This document shows, one piece after another, positions 9,741 to 20,639 of a stretch of DNA of 64,000 nt. The stretch covers positions 3,720,001 through 3,784,000 of the forward strand of contig OZ244842.1 of the NCBI GenBank assembly GCA_965220835.1, read 5' to 3'. Each line of letters starts with the position of its first letter. Positions within the stretch are counted from its first letter, which is position 1. The position numbers and the translations under genes are program-made. A model generated the notes under the pieces. That model saw only the letters and a list, made by a program, of their open reading frames with translations. It did no database searches and was not told where the DNA came from. Origin of the DNA: Azophilus sp965220835. Lineage in GTDB: Bacteria > Pseudomonadota > Gammaproteobacteria > Pseudomonadales > Azotimanducaceae.

Positions 9741-10961
9741 TTAGTCCGGCAGGCCCAGCACCCGCTTGGCGATGACGTTGAGCTGAACTTCGCTGGTGCC
9801 ACCCTCGATGGAGTTGGCCTTGGAGCGCAGCCATTGGCGCGTGGTGGCCAGTTCCCGCTCGCTGAACGAAGCGCCATCCCAGCCTAGGCCGGCCAAGCCC
9901 ATGGTTTCCTGCATCAATTCGTACTTGCGCTTGTTCTGCTCGGTGCCGTAGTACTTGAACATGGATGCCAGATGGCCGTTGGCCAAGCCCGCCTTGGCCT
10001 CCTCGCCGCCGCGGGACAGGGTGAGCTGAAAGGCGCGGTCGTTCATGCGGTGATTGGAAATCTTGCCGCGCAGCACCGGGTCGCCGATGCGTCCGTCCTG
10101 CTCGCCCACGTAGCGCTTGGCGATGTCCTCCATCCGACGGCCCGTGCCGCCGAGCGCGGAGTTGCCGCCGATGCCGGCCACCATGTTGCGCTCGTGCTGC
10201 AGCAGGCGCTTGGCAATGGTCCAACCTTGGTTGATCTCGCCCACCAAATTGCCCTTGGGCACCCGCACATTGTCGAAGAACGTCTGGCAAAACGGCGATG
10301 AGCCGCTGATGAGCTCAATCGGGGAGGTGCTGACCCCTTCGGCAGCCATGTCGAACAGCAGAAAGCTGATGCCTTGGTGCTTGGGCGCTGCGGAGTCGGT
10401 GCGCACGAGGCAGAAAATCCAATCCGCCTCATCGGCGTAGGAGGTCCAGATCTTGGCGCCGTTGACCAAGTAGTAGTCCCCATGATCCTCCGCCTTGGTT
10501 TGCAGTGCCGCCAAGTCGGAGCCGTGCCCAGGCTCGGAGTAGCCTTGGCACCAGCGGATCTCGCCGCGCACGATCTTCGGCAGGTGTTCCTGCTTCTGCG
10601 CCTCGCTGGCGAATTCCAGCAGCGCTGGCCCCAGCATCCACACGCCGAAGCTGTTGAGCGGCGTGCGGGCCTTGATGCGCCCCAGCTCCTGGTGCAGCAC
10701 GCGGTCCTCCTCAAAGGACAGGCCGCCGCCGCCGTAGGCCGCCGGCCAGCGCGGCGCCGTCCAGCCGCGCTCCGCCATGCGGTCCAGCCACAGCTTGGAA
10801 TCCGGGTTCTTGAACCGCTCCCCGCGCCCGCCCCAGACGACTTCATCATCCGGTGTGGGCGTGCGCATGGACGGTGGGCAATTCTCCTCAAGCCAAGCTC
10901 GGGTCTCGGCGCGAAACTCATCAATCTGGGGCACGTTGGCAGGCTCTTGTTGACTCAGCAA
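9741..10961 (-). CDS. Acyl-CoA dehydrogenase family protein
   Basis: This 406-residue acyl-CoA dehydrogenase has the flavin-contacting motif WCQGYSEPGHGSDLAALQT, the beta-domain segment VNGAKIWTSYADEADWIFCL, and the C-terminal IEGGTSEVQLNVIAKRVLGL loop, which is standard for the family. It probably dehydrogenates a CoA thioester and feeds ETF. The frame opens with TTG at 10961; a GTG at 10934 is an alternative start and no strong ribosome site separates them. It is 9 bases upstream of ppx and likely co-transcribed with it. The sugar-porter gene lies 35 bases upstream on the same strand. Substrate unknown. Confidence 0.88.
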   Translation of the reverse strand: MLSQQEPANVPQIDEFRAETRAWLEENCPPSMRTPTPDDEVVWGGRGERFKNPDSKLWLDRMAERGWTAPRWPAAYGGGGLSFEEDRVLHQELGRIKARTPLNSFGVWMLGPALLEFASEAQKQEHLPKIVRGEIRWCQGYSEPGHGSDLAALQTKAEDHGDYYLVNGAKIWTSYADEADWIFCLVRTDSAAPKHQGISFLLFDMAAEGVSTSPIELISGSSPFCQTFFDNVRVPKGNLVGEINQGWTIAKRLLQHERNMVAGIGGNSALGGTGRRMEDIAKRYVGEQDGRIGDPVLRGKISNHRMNDRAFQLTLSRGGEEAKAGLANGHLASMFKYYGTEQNKRKYELMQETMGLAGLGWDGASFSERELATTRQWLRSKANSIEGGTSEVQLNVIAKRVLGLPD

Positions 10962-10995
10962 ACTGCGAATTTTATGGAATCACCCGCCAGATTTG

Positions 10996-12447
10996 CTACC
11001 CCGGCATCTCCTCCAGCTCAAGCCCGCGGGTTTCATGCACGTAGCGCATCACGAAATAGGCGGAAGCGGCTGCGGCCGCGGCATAGAAGGCGTAGGCGCC
11101 CGCTAGGCCGATTGCGGCCAGCAATATCGGAAAGGTCATGGTGATGCCGAAATTCGACCCCCACTGGGCCAAGCCACTCACCGAAAGCGCCGACCCACGG
11201 ATCTGGTTGGGGAACATCTCGCCGAGCATGACCCACATCACCGGCCCCCAGGTCGCGTTGAAGATGCACACGTAGAGATTGGCAGCCACCAACGCCAGGG
11301 TGCCTTGGGCATCGGTCATCTTGAGCGCGCCATCCGCGTCGAGAGCGGCGCTGGCGAACGCCACGGTCATGATGCCGAGGGTTAAGGCCATGCCGATGGA
11401 ACCGATCCACAGCAACGGCTTTCTGCCAACCCGGTCGATCAGCGCCACCGTGACCAAGCAGGCGCCGATGCTCACCGCGCCGGAGATCACGTTGATGAGC
11501 AGGGCATCGCTTTCCGAGAAACCCACGGACTGCCACAGCACCGCGCCGTAGTAGAAGACCACATTGATGCCCACCAGTTGCTGGAAGGTGGCGAGGCCAA
11601 TGCCCACCCAGACCAGTTTGCGCACGCCGCCGCTCTTGGCGTCGAGCAGGTCGGAGAACCGAGGCCGGTGGCGGTCGGCCGCAAGTGAAGCGTCGATGGC
11701 GCGCAGCTTTGCCGCAGCCTCCAGGGTGCCGTAGAGCTTGGTCAGCACTGCCTGCGCCCGATCCGTTCGGCCACTCAACATCAAGTAGCGAGGGCTTTCC
11801 GGTATGAACAGCAAGCCGATGAGAAAGAGCACGGCCGGGGCAATCTCCATCCAGAACATCCAGCGCCAAGCCTCGAAGCCGAGCCAGAGCGGTGCCGTGG
11901 ACAGCCCGGCGATGCCGGCCAACAGATAGTTGCTGACGAATGAGCTGAACAACCCGGTGATGATGGCGATTTGTTGAACGGTGATCAGCCGCCCCCGGTA
12001 GCGCGCCGGCGCCACTTCGCCGATGTAGGCCGGCGCCATGACGCTGGCGGCGCCCACCGCCATGCCGCCCAGCACGCGATAGAGGACGAATTCCGCCGAA
12101 CCGTTGGCAATGCCCGAGCCCCAGGCGCTGACCACGAAGAACAGAGCTGCCGCGATCAGCAGCGCCCGCCTGCCGAACCGATCAGCCAGCCGTCCTGCAA
12201 AGAACGCCCCCACAGCACATCCGAGCAGCATGGAGGCCACATTGAATCCGGTGCCCACGGCATCCGACTCGAAGGCCAATTGCAGCCCGTCAACGGTGCC
12301 GTTGATGACGCCGCTGTCAAATCCGAACAGAAATCCGCCCAAGGTTGCGATGCAGCTGATCAGAACGATGAACGAAGTGCCAGCCTCATGGGGCCGCAAC
12401 TGGCCATCAGCGTTTTCGCCCGCGCTCGCGTGAGCCTCGTCAGTCAT
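10996..12447 (-). CDS. Sugar porter family MFS transporter
   Basis: This is a major facilitator transporter of the sugar porter family (XylE/GalP type), 483 residues with about 12 membrane segments. Family signatures are visible: GGFLFGFDSGVINGT in TM1, GRLADRFGRRALL between TM2 and TM3, YIGEVAPARYRGRL after TM4, PESPRYLMLSGR at the end of the N-half, QQLVGINVVFYYGAVLW in TM7, and DRVGRKPLL between TM8 and TM9. It probably imports a monosaccharide or polyol by proton symport. The ATG at 12447 is preceded by AAGG at a suitable distance. It is divergent from the 12549 gene with about 100 bases between. Confidence 0.9.
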   Translation of the reverse strand: MTDEAHASAGENADGQLRPHEAGTSFIVLISCIATLGGFLFGFDSGVINGTVDGLQLAFESDAVGTGFNVASMLLGCAVGAFFAGRLADRFGRRALLIAAALFFVVSAWGSGIANGSAEFVLYRVLGGMAVGAASVMAPAYIGEVAPARYRGRLITVQQIAIITGLFSSFVSNYLLAGIAGLSTAPLWLGFEAWRWMFWMEIAPAVLFLIGLLFIPESPRYLMLSGRTDRAQAVLTKLYGTLEAAAKLRAIDASLAADRHRPRFSDLLDAKSGGVRKLVWVGIGLATFQQLVGINVVFYYGAVLWQSVGFSESDALLINVISGAVSIGACLVTVALIDRVGRKPLLWIGSIGMALTLGIMTVAFASAALDADGALKMTDAQGTLALVAANLYVCIFNATWGPVMWVMLGEMFPNQIRGSALSVSGLAQWGSNFGITMTFPILLAAIGLAGAYAFYAAAAAASAYFVMRYVHETRGLELEEMPG

Positions 12448-12548
12448 TTGGAGACCTTAGCATGAGTTTGAATCGACGTAGCGAAAACAGCGAATCTCGA
12501 AGATCTTTCGTGGAAGAACGCGCTCTTTTTGCGCGACAGCACACTAAA

Positions 12549-13133
12549 ATGGCGCCGATGCTGAATGAACTGCTATTGAGCTTGGCGCACTGGCTCGACG
12601 CAATGCCGTGGAGCACGGCCCTGCATGAGTCTCTCTATCTCTACGCTTGGGTGGAGACCACCCATGTGCTGACGCTGATGGTCTTTCTGGGCATGCTGTT
12701 CATCATCGACTTGCGCATGCTGGGCCTCATCTTCGCGGAGGTGCCTGCCTCCACCGTCGCCAAGCGGCTGGACTTGCCCATGCTCATCGGCTTCGCGGTC
12801 ATGGTCGCCACCGGCTTCATCCTCTACTTTGCCATTCCCGTGCGCACCACCCAAAGCCTGTGGTTTCGCATCAAGGTGGTGCTGCTGATCGCCGCCGGCA
12901 TCAACGCGCTGCTGTTCCGCGCCCGCATGAAGGCGGCGGACGGCAGCTGGGACCGGGACCCCAAGCCGCCCAAGCGGTTTCGCATCAGTGCCGGCCTCTC
13001 GCTGGCGCTGTGGGCCGGGGTGGTGATCACGGGCCGCACCATCGCCTACGATTGGTTCGACTGCCACAAGCAGTTGCCGTACTTCCTGTACTGGGCAGCG
13101 GGCTGCGTGGACGAAATGGCTGCATTGGAGTAG
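12549..13133 (+). CDS. Hypothetical membrane protein, DUF6644-like
   Basis: This is a predicted inner-membrane protein of 194 residues with about four hydrophobic segments. The pattern ETTHVLTLMVFLGMLFIIDL with a membrane-embedded His, followed by DLRMLGL, resembles a family of small bacterial integral membrane proteins that I recall as DUF6644-like. The C-terminus carries conserved Cys (WFDCHKQLPYFLYWAAGC). I chose the ATG at 12549 because an earlier in-frame ATG at 12462 would add 29 polar residues unlike the family. It is followed 7 bases later by a related protein, suggesting a heteromeric membrane pair. Function unknown. Confidence 0.75.
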   Translation: MAPMLNELLLSLAHWLDAMPWSTALHESLYLYAWVETTHVLTLMVFLGMLFIIDLRMLGLIFAEVPASTVAKRLDLPMLIGFAVMVATGFILYFAIPVRTTQSLWFRIKVVLLIAAGINALLFRARMKAADGSWDRDPKPPKRFRISAGLSLALWAGVVITGRTIAYDWFDCHKQLPYFLYWAAGCVDEMAALE

Positions 13134-13140
13134 GCGGAAC

Positions 13141-13620
13141 ATGGAATTGCTGCCCTTTTTTGAATGGCTCGAAGCCTCGGCTTTGGGCACCGCCGCCAAG
13201 GCCTACGGCGGCGTGTTCGCGGTGGTGCAGATGTTCCACCTGCTGGCGCTGGCCTTGCTCGGCGGCACGGTGATCCTCGGCGACCTGCGGCTGCTGGGCT
13301 TGGTGATGGCCGACGTGCCCTCCGAGACCGTGATTCGCAACACCCAAAAGTGGTTCAACGCCGCGCTGGCCCTAATCGCCGCCAGCGGCGTGTTCATGAG
13401 CGGCGCGGTGGCGGTCAAGCTCTACTACAACGAGATGTTCTGGGCCAAGATGGCCGGCCTTGGTCTCGGCATCCTCTTCGTCTACGGCGTGCGCCGCCCG
13501 CTGCTGCTGCGTTTCGACCACGCCTCGATCAACCCTTGGGCATTGCGGCTGCTGGCAATCACCAGCCTGATTATCTGGCCGTCCGTAGCCGCCTGCGGGC
13601 GCTGGATCGGCTTTTCCTGA
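13141..13620 (+). CDS. Hypothetical membrane protein, paralogue of the preceding gene
   Basis: This 159-residue integral membrane protein has about four hydrophobic segments. Its core VVQMFHLLALALLGGTVILG followed by DLRLLGLVMADVPSETV parallels THVLTLMVFLGMLFIIDLRM and LGLIFAEVPAST in the preceding gene, so the two are probably diverged paralogues forming a pair. A conserved membrane His sits in the same place in both, which could bind haem or metal; that is inference. It starts at an ATG with GGCGGAAC upstream and lies 7 bases after its partner. A microprotein follows 20 bases later. Confidence 0.75.
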   Translation: MELLPFFEWLEASALGTAAKAYGGVFAVVQMFHLLALALLGGTVILGDLRLLGLVMADVPSETVIRNTQKWFNAALALIAASGVFMSGAVAVKLYYNEMFWAKMAGLGLGILFVYGVRRPLLLRFDHASINPWALRLLAITSLIIWPSVAACGRWIGFS

Positions 13621-13640
13621 AACATATTGGCTATAGCGGC

Positions 13641-13766
13641 ATGAGCAAAAAAACCTTGGAAAGAGCCGTGTTCGGCTTCGCCGCGGTGGTCATCGCGGCC
13701 GCTCTCTGGTTCTGGAGCCGTCAGGTCGGGGACGTGATCGAATTGCTTCGCTTGGCCTACGGCTGA
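13641..13766 (+). CDS. Single-pass membrane microprotein (41 aa)
   Basis: This short frame begins with an ATG and encodes 41 residues. A charged start (MSKKTLERA) is followed by one membrane segment (VFGFAAVVIAAALWFW) and a short amphipathic tail. It lies 20 bases after the two paired membrane proteins on the same strand. The layout, with a positive N-terminus, one TM helix and operon position, suggests a small accessory subunit of the same membrane complex. No homologue is recognised and there is no strong ribosome site, so the call rests on context and hydropathy. Confidence 0.45.
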   Translation: MSKKTLERAVFGFAAVVIAAALWFWSRQVGDVIELLRLAYG

Positions 13767-13895
13767 GGCTTGGAAACGACCAATGTGAGAACCGACGCGC
13801 CCCGCCCCCGGACAGCACGCTAGCGCACAGTGGGCGCGACGTTTCTGGTTCGAAGCGCTATGCTCGCTGTTCCAAAGCCAACGGGGTATCGGCCC

Positions 13896-14798
13896 ATGAA
13901 ACAGTTGCTCGCCTTTCTGATTGGCTTGGCCGTCGTTCCGGCGTTGGCCGACATGGCTGATGCTGTGGAGCACCGCTATGCGGACAGCGGTGACGTGCGC
14001 ATCCACTACGCGGTGGCGGGAGAGGGGCCGCTGGTGGTCATGATCCATGGCTTCCCGGACTACTGGTACTCGTGGCGGCACCAGATGAACGCCTTGCAGG
14101 ACCGCTTCAAGGTGGCCGCCATGGACCAGCGGGGCTACAACCTGAGCGGGCAGCCGCAGGGGGTTGAGAGTTATGCCATGCCGTTGCTGGTGGGCGACGT
14201 GGCGGCGGTCATCGCTGCGGAAGGTGCAGAGCGGGCCATCGTCGTCGGCCATGACTGGGGCGGAGCCGTGGCTTGGAACACCGCCATGGCCCGCCCTGAA
14301 TTGGTGGATTTGTTGGTCATCCTCAACCTGCCGCATCCAAACGGGCTGGCTCGTGAACTGAGGAACAACCCAGCCCAGCAGGCCAACAGCCAATACGCCC
14401 GGGACTTCCAGCAACCCGGCGCCCACAAGGCTCTGACAGCCGAAGGCTTGGCTGGGTGGGTGTCCGATGAACAGGCCCGCGCCCGCTACATCAAGGCCTT
14501 TGAGCGCTCCAGCTTTGAAGCCATGCTGAACTACTACAAGGCCAACTATCCGCGGGAGGGAGCAGGCGATGCAGGCTTGGCGCCACCTTCGCCGCCGATG
14601 GTGCAAATGCCCGTGCTCATGTTCCACGGGCTGGAGGACCAAGCCCTGCTGCCAGCGGCGTTGAATGGCACTTGGAACTGGCTGGAGCGCGACCTCACCT
14701 TGGTGACCGTTCCAGGAGCCGGGCACTTCGTCCAGCAGGACGCGGCTGAGTTGGTGTCGGCCACCCTGCGCAGCTGGCTGCTGCAGCGTCGCGGCTGA
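13896..14798 (+). CDS. Secreted alpha/beta hydrolase, epoxide-hydrolase-like
   Basis: This is an alpha/beta-fold hydrolase with a signal peptide (MKQLLAFLIGLAVVPALA), so it is probably periplasmic. The oxyanion-hole motif MIHGFPDYWYSW and the nucleophile elbow VVGHDWGGAVAW, with Asp as nucleophile, match epoxide hydrolases and haloalkane dehalogenases. A C-terminal GAGHFVQQD supplies the catalytic His and MFHGLEDQAL the likely acid region. HGFPDYWYSWR favours epoxide hydrolase. I chose the ATG at 13896 because it directly opens the signal peptide; a GTG at 13830 in the same frame would bury it. The gene stands alone between small intergenic gaps. Confidence 0.85.
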   Translation: MKQLLAFLIGLAVVPALADMADAVEHRYADSGDVRIHYAVAGEGPLVVMIHGFPDYWYSWRHQMNALQDRFKVAAMDQRGYNLSGQPQGVESYAMPLLVGDVAAVIAAEGAERAIVVGHDWGGAVAWNTAMARPELVDLLVILNLPHPNGLARELRNNPAQQANSQYARDFQQPGAHKALTAEGLAGWVSDEQARARYIKAFERSSFEAMLNYYKANYPREGAGDAGLAPPSPPMVQMPVLMFHGLEDQALLPAALNGTWNWLERDLTLVTVPGAGHFVQQDAAELVSATLRSWLLQRRG

Positions 14799-14869
14799 GT
14801 GCACCAGTACGGCAAAGTGCTTGTTGAACGCGATGGGTTGTTCAACGACGTGAGTTCCACTCTGAGGGC

Positions 14870-15409
14870 TTGCCTCGGGTGAATTGGGCGAACGTGCTGA
14901 CCGCCCTGCGCTTGGTTGCGGCCCCGGCGGCGGGGTGGTTTGCTGCTGGAGAGCATTGGCTAGCCTTGTTGTTGGTGTGGCTGCTGGCCATCGTCACCGA
15001 CATCTTCGATGGCATCTTGGCCCGGCGCCTGGGTGCTGCCTCCAGCGGCGGCGGCATGTTCGACCACGGCACCGACTGCACCTTCGTCACTTTCTGCTTG
15101 GGCGGGCTTGCGAGCGCGGGCTGGACTCCCTGGCTGCTGCCCATTCTGGTTCCCTTGGCGTTCTTTCAGTACGTGCTCGACTCCCGGGCTCTGGCCGGCC
15201 AGCCGTTGCGCACCAACCGGATCGGCAAGTCCAACGGCATCGGCTACTTCGTCTTGGTTGGCGTGGTCGTCGTGCCCAACGCCTTGGCTTGGTGGGCATG
15301 GCTGCCGGCGGTGGCGGGCGAGGCCCTCGCTTGGCTGCTGGTGGCCACCACCCTGCTTTCGATGGGTGAACGACTGCTAGTGACGCTCCGAGGCCACTTC
15401 GCAAAGTAA
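14870..15409 (+). CDS. CDP-alcohol phosphatidyltransferase family protein
   Basis: This is a membrane phosphotransferase that moves a phosphatidyl or phospho-alcohol group from a CDP-activated donor. The family signature D-G-x2-A-R-x8-G-x3-D-x3-D is complete (DGILARR then GGGMFDHGTD, residues about 48-69). There are about five or six hydrophobic segments over 179 residues, consistent with the family. The acceptor alcohol is not identifiable. The frame starts with TTG at 14870 after a GAGGG-like site; a GTG at 14879 is a possible alternative. It converges on the universal stress protein gene, with paired hairpins in the gap. Confidence 0.85.
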   Translation: MPRVNWANVLTALRLVAAPAAGWFAAGEHWLALLLVWLLAIVTDIFDGILARRLGAASSGGGMFDHGTDCTFVTFCLGGLASAGWTPWLLPILVPLAFFQYVLDSRALAGQPLRTNRIGKSNGIGYFVLVGVVVVPNALAWWAWLPAVAGEALAWLLVATTLLSMGERLLVTLRGHFAK

Positions 15410-15412
15410 GCC

Positions 15413-15509
15413 GGCCCTTGGCGGCGGGGCCACCAAGGCCTTCAGGCTCCAAAGCCCTTGCTCGGGGCTGCTTTGCAACGCAAGCTAGCCCTTGGCGGCG
15501 GGTGCTAGC
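15413..15509. terminator. Hairpin-rich convergent terminator region
   Basis: The gap between two convergent genes contains three inverted repeats: GGCCcTTGG at 15413-15421 with CCAAGGCC at 15433-15440, AGCCC at 15453-15457 with GGGCT at 15465-15469, and GCTAGC at 15484-15489 with GCTAGC at 15504-15509. The last overlaps the stop of the minus-strand gene. None has a long T-tract, so this is a probable bidirectional transcription end by position and structure only. Confidence 0.4.
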
Positions 15510-15957
15510 CGGTTAGCGGATGGATCTTCACCGCCAGCACGTCGCAGGGCACGCCGTGCAGCACGGCGTTGGCCGTTGATCCCAGCAGCAATCCCAAGCC
15601 GTGCTTGCCATGGGTGCCAATGACGATCAGATCCGCTTCGGTCTCCGCTGCGAGGGTACGTATCTCGTGGGCTGGGGAGCCCAGGCGCACCAAGGCGTCA
15701 TCCGCCTCGATGCCGTACTCGGCGGATAGCTCCAAGAGTTGATCCCGCGCTTGGCGCAGCGCCTCTTCCTCAAAAGACACCGCATCGCTGGCCATGGGCG
15801 CCATGTCCAAGCCGCCGTAGGCTTGGGTCAGGGGCTTGACCACGGTGAGGCTTCGCAACTTAGCCTCTTGCTGGTCCGCCACTGAACGGGCCGTGGCCAT
15901 CACCTCGTCCGCCTCTTCCGTCAAGTCAACTGCGACCAATATTCGCCTATAGGCCAT
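15505..15957 (-). CDS. Universal stress protein, UspA family
   Basis: This cytoplasmic universal stress protein has 150 residues, the usual single-domain length. It opens with YRRILVAVDLTEEADEVM, the standard first strand with an Asp for ribose, and ends with IVIGTHGKHGLGLLLGSTAN, the ATP-binding loop of the nucleotide-binding subclass. I chose the ATG at 15957 (MAYRRILVAVD); an in-frame start at 15993 would add 12 residues not seen in the family. It stands alone, convergent with the phosphatidyltransferase gene and running in the same direction as, but well separated from, the MMPL transporter gene. Confidence 0.92.
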   Translation of the reverse strand: MAYRRILVAVDLTEEADEVMATARSVADQQEAKLRSLTVVKPLTQAYGGLDMAPMASDAVSFEEEALRQARDQLLELSAEYGIEADDALVRLGSPAHEIRTLAAETEADLIVIGTHGKHGLGLLLGSTANAVLHGVPCDVLAVKIHPLTG

Positions 15958-16049
15958 GATGAAATTCCGAATCGCAAACGCTGATTCGAGCATACACCCG
16001 GGCAGCGGAGCCCTTCAACACGCGCACGCGTCCGTGCTCCCGCCCTCGC

Positions 16050-18464
16050 TCAGCCGGAGCGGGCTTGAACCAAGCGGTCGGTCAGCGTCAGCAGGCTGGG
16101 CAGCAGGGTCAGGTTGGCCAGAAAGGCCAGTGCCATGGCCAAGGCGACCAGCAGGCCGAACAGGATGGTGGGCACGAAGTTCGAGAAGCACAGCACGGAG
16201 AAGCCCACCATGATGGTCACGCCGGTTAGGAAGAGGGCCCGGCCAATGGCGCCGTGGGTGCGGGCGATGGCGGTGCCGGCATCCGGCGCCTGGGCCCGTT
16301 CCAGCCGGTAGCGGTGCAGGTAGTGAATGGCAAAATCGACGCCAATGCCCACGGAGACGGCGGCGATGGCGGTGGTCATCATGTCCAGGGAGATGCCGGC
16401 AAAGCCCATGACGGCCAGCACTGCGGCGGCCGCCAGCACGTTGGGAACCAATCCCAGCAGGGCGAACAGGGGGGAGCGCAACAGCACCAGGAACATGGCG
16501 AAGGTGGCCAGCAGCACGTAGCCCAAGGTGTCCACTTGGGAGGTGACCAGCTTTTGCACCATGGCATTGAACAGCACCACCATGCCGGCCACCGCCACGT
16601 TGTCTGCGCCAAAGCCCGCTTCCTCGGCGGCGTGGCGCTTGATGTCCGTGACCAACGCCTCGCGGTCAAAGTAGGGGCCGCTTTCGATCACGCGCGCCCA
16701 AAGCCTCGCCTGGCCGTTGGCCGGCGCGGCATAGGGGCGAATGATCTCCTCGCGCAGCTCCGGAGGCAGCGCTGCCAGAATCGCGGCAATCTGCACGTTG
16801 TTCAGGGGCTCGCCGCCTGTGAACTCCATGGCCAGATCATCCAGCGATGCCAGCGACACCACCTTGCCGACCTCCGGCTGGGCTTCCAAGTGTTGGTGCA
16901 CTGCCCTAATCCGGTCGAGCTTGTCCCGCGTGAACCAATAGCGTTCCGGGAAGGGGTCTGCCTCGGCCTCATCGGCAAACAGATCGCCGTCTTCAAAGTC
17001 ATCGAAGAAATCGTCGGCGGACGCCTGCCAAGGCTCAAAGTTGAGCACCACGTCGAAAGGTGCCGTGCCGCCTAAGTGCTGGTCGATATAGACCATGCCT
17101 TGATTGATGTCGGTGTCGTCCTTGAAGTAGTCGATGAAGCGGTTGTCCACGGTGAGCTGGGCCACACCCCAGGCCGTGACAACCAGCGCCGCGACGGACA
17201 CTGCCCCCACGGAGCCGGAGCGTTGCACGGCCAGACGGCTCAAGCCTGCCAACAAGCCGGCCGAAGCCGCGTGCTCGCCTTGGGGCCGGCCCTTCGGCAG
17301 CAGCATCAGCACGGCGGGAAACAAGGTGAATGCGATCAGCAGCGCGAACAGCACGCCGATGCACATCATCAGGCCGAAGTCCTCAACGGGCACGATGTCG
17401 CTGGCCGTCAACGAGCCAAAGGCGGCCATGGTGGTGAGCGCCGTGTACAGGCACGGCGAGAACTTGCTGGTCATGGTGGCGGCCACGATTTTCCGAACGC
17501 TGTCCGCCTCTTGCGCCTGCGCCAACTCCCGGTAGCGCACGATGAGATGGATGTTCAGGGAGATGGTCATGATGGCCAGCAGGGCCACGAAGTTGGAGGA
17601 GATCACCGTGGCCGGCTTGTACAGGAAGCCCAGCGCACCCATGGTGGCGACGATGCTGGCGGCGGCCGCGCCCAAGGGCAGAACCACCCAGCGCAACTGC
17701 CGAAAGGCGGCGTAGAGCACGCCCATGACCAACACCAGAACCAAGCCGCCAAAGACCGCCAAGTCGCTTTTTACGAAGGCGATCATGTCCGCGGCGATCA
17801 TGGGCACCCCACCCAGATGCAGCGTGGCCCGGTCGGCATACTCCTCCCGAACCTGGCGCACGTCTTCGATGAGCGTGGCCCGTTGCGCCAGTTGCCGGCG
17901 GCGTTCGTTGGTGTTCTCCCGTTCGAGCACGGGCAAGGGGACAAGCTCCACCCGCAATGCCGCAGTTCGACCATCGGCCGAAATGAGCAGTTCGCGGAAG
18001 AACGGGCTGCCGGACAGCTCCTCCACCGCCAGGGCCATATCCGTATCTGGAGACAACAGCGTGCGGAAGCCCTCGGCCAGTTCATCAAGCGGCACTGGGG
18101 GGCTTTTCAGCAAGGGCGCGTCAAGCACCGAAAACACCGAAGTGACGCCTTCGATCGCACCCAGCCGCTCCTGAAGTTCGGCAAGCAGGCGCACGTTGGC
18201 CATGGAGAGCAAAGGCCCGTCGTGGGGCGTGAACGTGACCAGCAGGAAGTCATCGCCGCCAAAGACGGCGGAGATCTCCCGATAAAGGGCGAGGTCCGGA
18301 TCGTCCTGCACCACCAAGGTGTCAGCCGAAGCGTCAAAGCTGAATCGGGACGCATAGCCCGCCGCCAGCAGCAATGCGCCGATCAGCCCAACCAACAGCC
18401 AGCCGGGCCGATTGAGCAGCCGCACGTAGGCCTGTTCGGCGCGCTGGTCTAGGCCCTGCAGCAC
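16050..18464 (-). CDS. MMPL/RND-superfamily transporter
   Basis: This 804-residue inner-membrane protein has the RND/MMPL layout. TM1 (LLVGLIGALLLAAGYASRF) is followed by a large periplasmic loop (about residues 45-220), five further TMs, then a repeat with a second loop (about 440-610) and the final TM bundle ending FGLLVALAMALAFLANLTLL. TM4-type segments such as VSVGIGVDFAIHYLHRYR carry the conserved Asp/His expected for proton coupling. Relatives move hydrophobic molecules such as lipids or hopanoids. It starts with GTG 34 bases after the glycerol-binding protein gene on the same strand and may be co-transcribed with it. Confidence 0.85.
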   Translation of the reverse strand: MLQGLDQRAEQAYVRLLNRPGWLLVGLIGALLLAAGYASRFSFDASADTLVVQDDPDLALYREISAVFGGDDFLLVTFTPHDGPLLSMANVRLLAELQERLGAIEGVTSVFSVLDAPLLKSPPVPLDELAEGFRTLLSPDTDMALAVEELSGSPFFRELLISADGRTAALRVELVPLPVLERENTNERRRQLAQRATLIEDVRQVREEYADRATLHLGGVPMIAADMIAFVKSDLAVFGGLVLVLVMGVLYAAFRQLRWVVLPLGAAAASIVATMGALGFLYKPATVISSNFVALLAIMTISLNIHLIVRYRELAQAQEADSVRKIVAATMTSKFSPCLYTALTTMAAFGSLTASDIVPVEDFGLMMCIGVLFALLIAFTLFPAVLMLLPKGRPQGEHAASAGLLAGLSRLAVQRSGSVGAVSVAALVVTAWGVAQLTVDNRFIDYFKDDTDINQGMVYIDQHLGGTAPFDVVLNFEPWQASADDFFDDFEDGDLFADEAEADPFPERYWFTRDKLDRIRAVHQHLEAQPEVGKVVSLASLDDLAMEFTGGEPLNNVQIAAILAALPPELREEIIRPYAAPANGQARLWARVIESGPYFDREALVTDIKRHAAEEAGFGADNVAVAGMVVLFNAMVQKLVTSQVDTLGYVLLATFAMFLVLLRSPLFALLGLVPNVLAAAAVLAVMGFAGISLDMMTTAIAAVSVGIGVDFAIHYLHRYRLERAQAPDAGTAIARTHGAIGRALFLTGVTIMVGFSVLCFSNFVPTILFGLLVALAMALAFLANLTLLPSLLTLTDRLVQARSG

Positions 18465-18498
18465 GGCATGCCGCCTTGGGCCGGTTCAGGGCTCGCCA

Positions 18499-20235
<1,737 letters not shown>

Positions 20236-20639
20236 GTCGGGTTCCTAGTGCTGGCGAGTTGCGAAGTCTGGTGGGCAAGTATAGAGAGAATGCGCTGGGG
20301 GTGGCCACTAGTCGCATCGATAGCACTGGCAGCAGAACGCAATTTGACGCTTGGCCGCGAAAGCTGGTCAGGATGTCTGTGTTGATTCGAACTCCGACTT
20401 CGAAATATCAAGCTTTTCGCGGGGTTACGTTCCAAGGAAAGCGCATACGGGTTTCCTTAACGGAGCTGTCCTAGCGCTGTCTTCTGTCGGCTTGATTGGT
20501 GCATTCAAGCCCCGCGCGAACTATTGACCTTTGCCGCCACTCCCGCCAACCTATTCCATATGCTGATCCAAATAAACCACTTTGCCAGATTGCTCGGATG
20601 GGGCTCGTCTCAATAGACCTTGGCCGGGAGGGACGGTCA
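20236..20639. promoter_or_regulatory. Divergent intergenic region between glpV and the protease cassette
   Basis: About 400 bases separate the divergent glpV and secreted-protein genes. No coding frame here looks real. The region is lower in G+C than its flanks and should contain promoters for both directions, but I could not identify a convincing operator. It lies where glpV was separated from glpU, so it may also contain an insertion junction. Confidence 0.3.

Noticed and set aside
16254..18452. Long plus-strand frames opposite the MMPL transporter gene
   Set aside because: Low-complexity Gly/His/Gln translation typical of antisense GC-rich DNA; the RND-type protein on the minus strand is clear.
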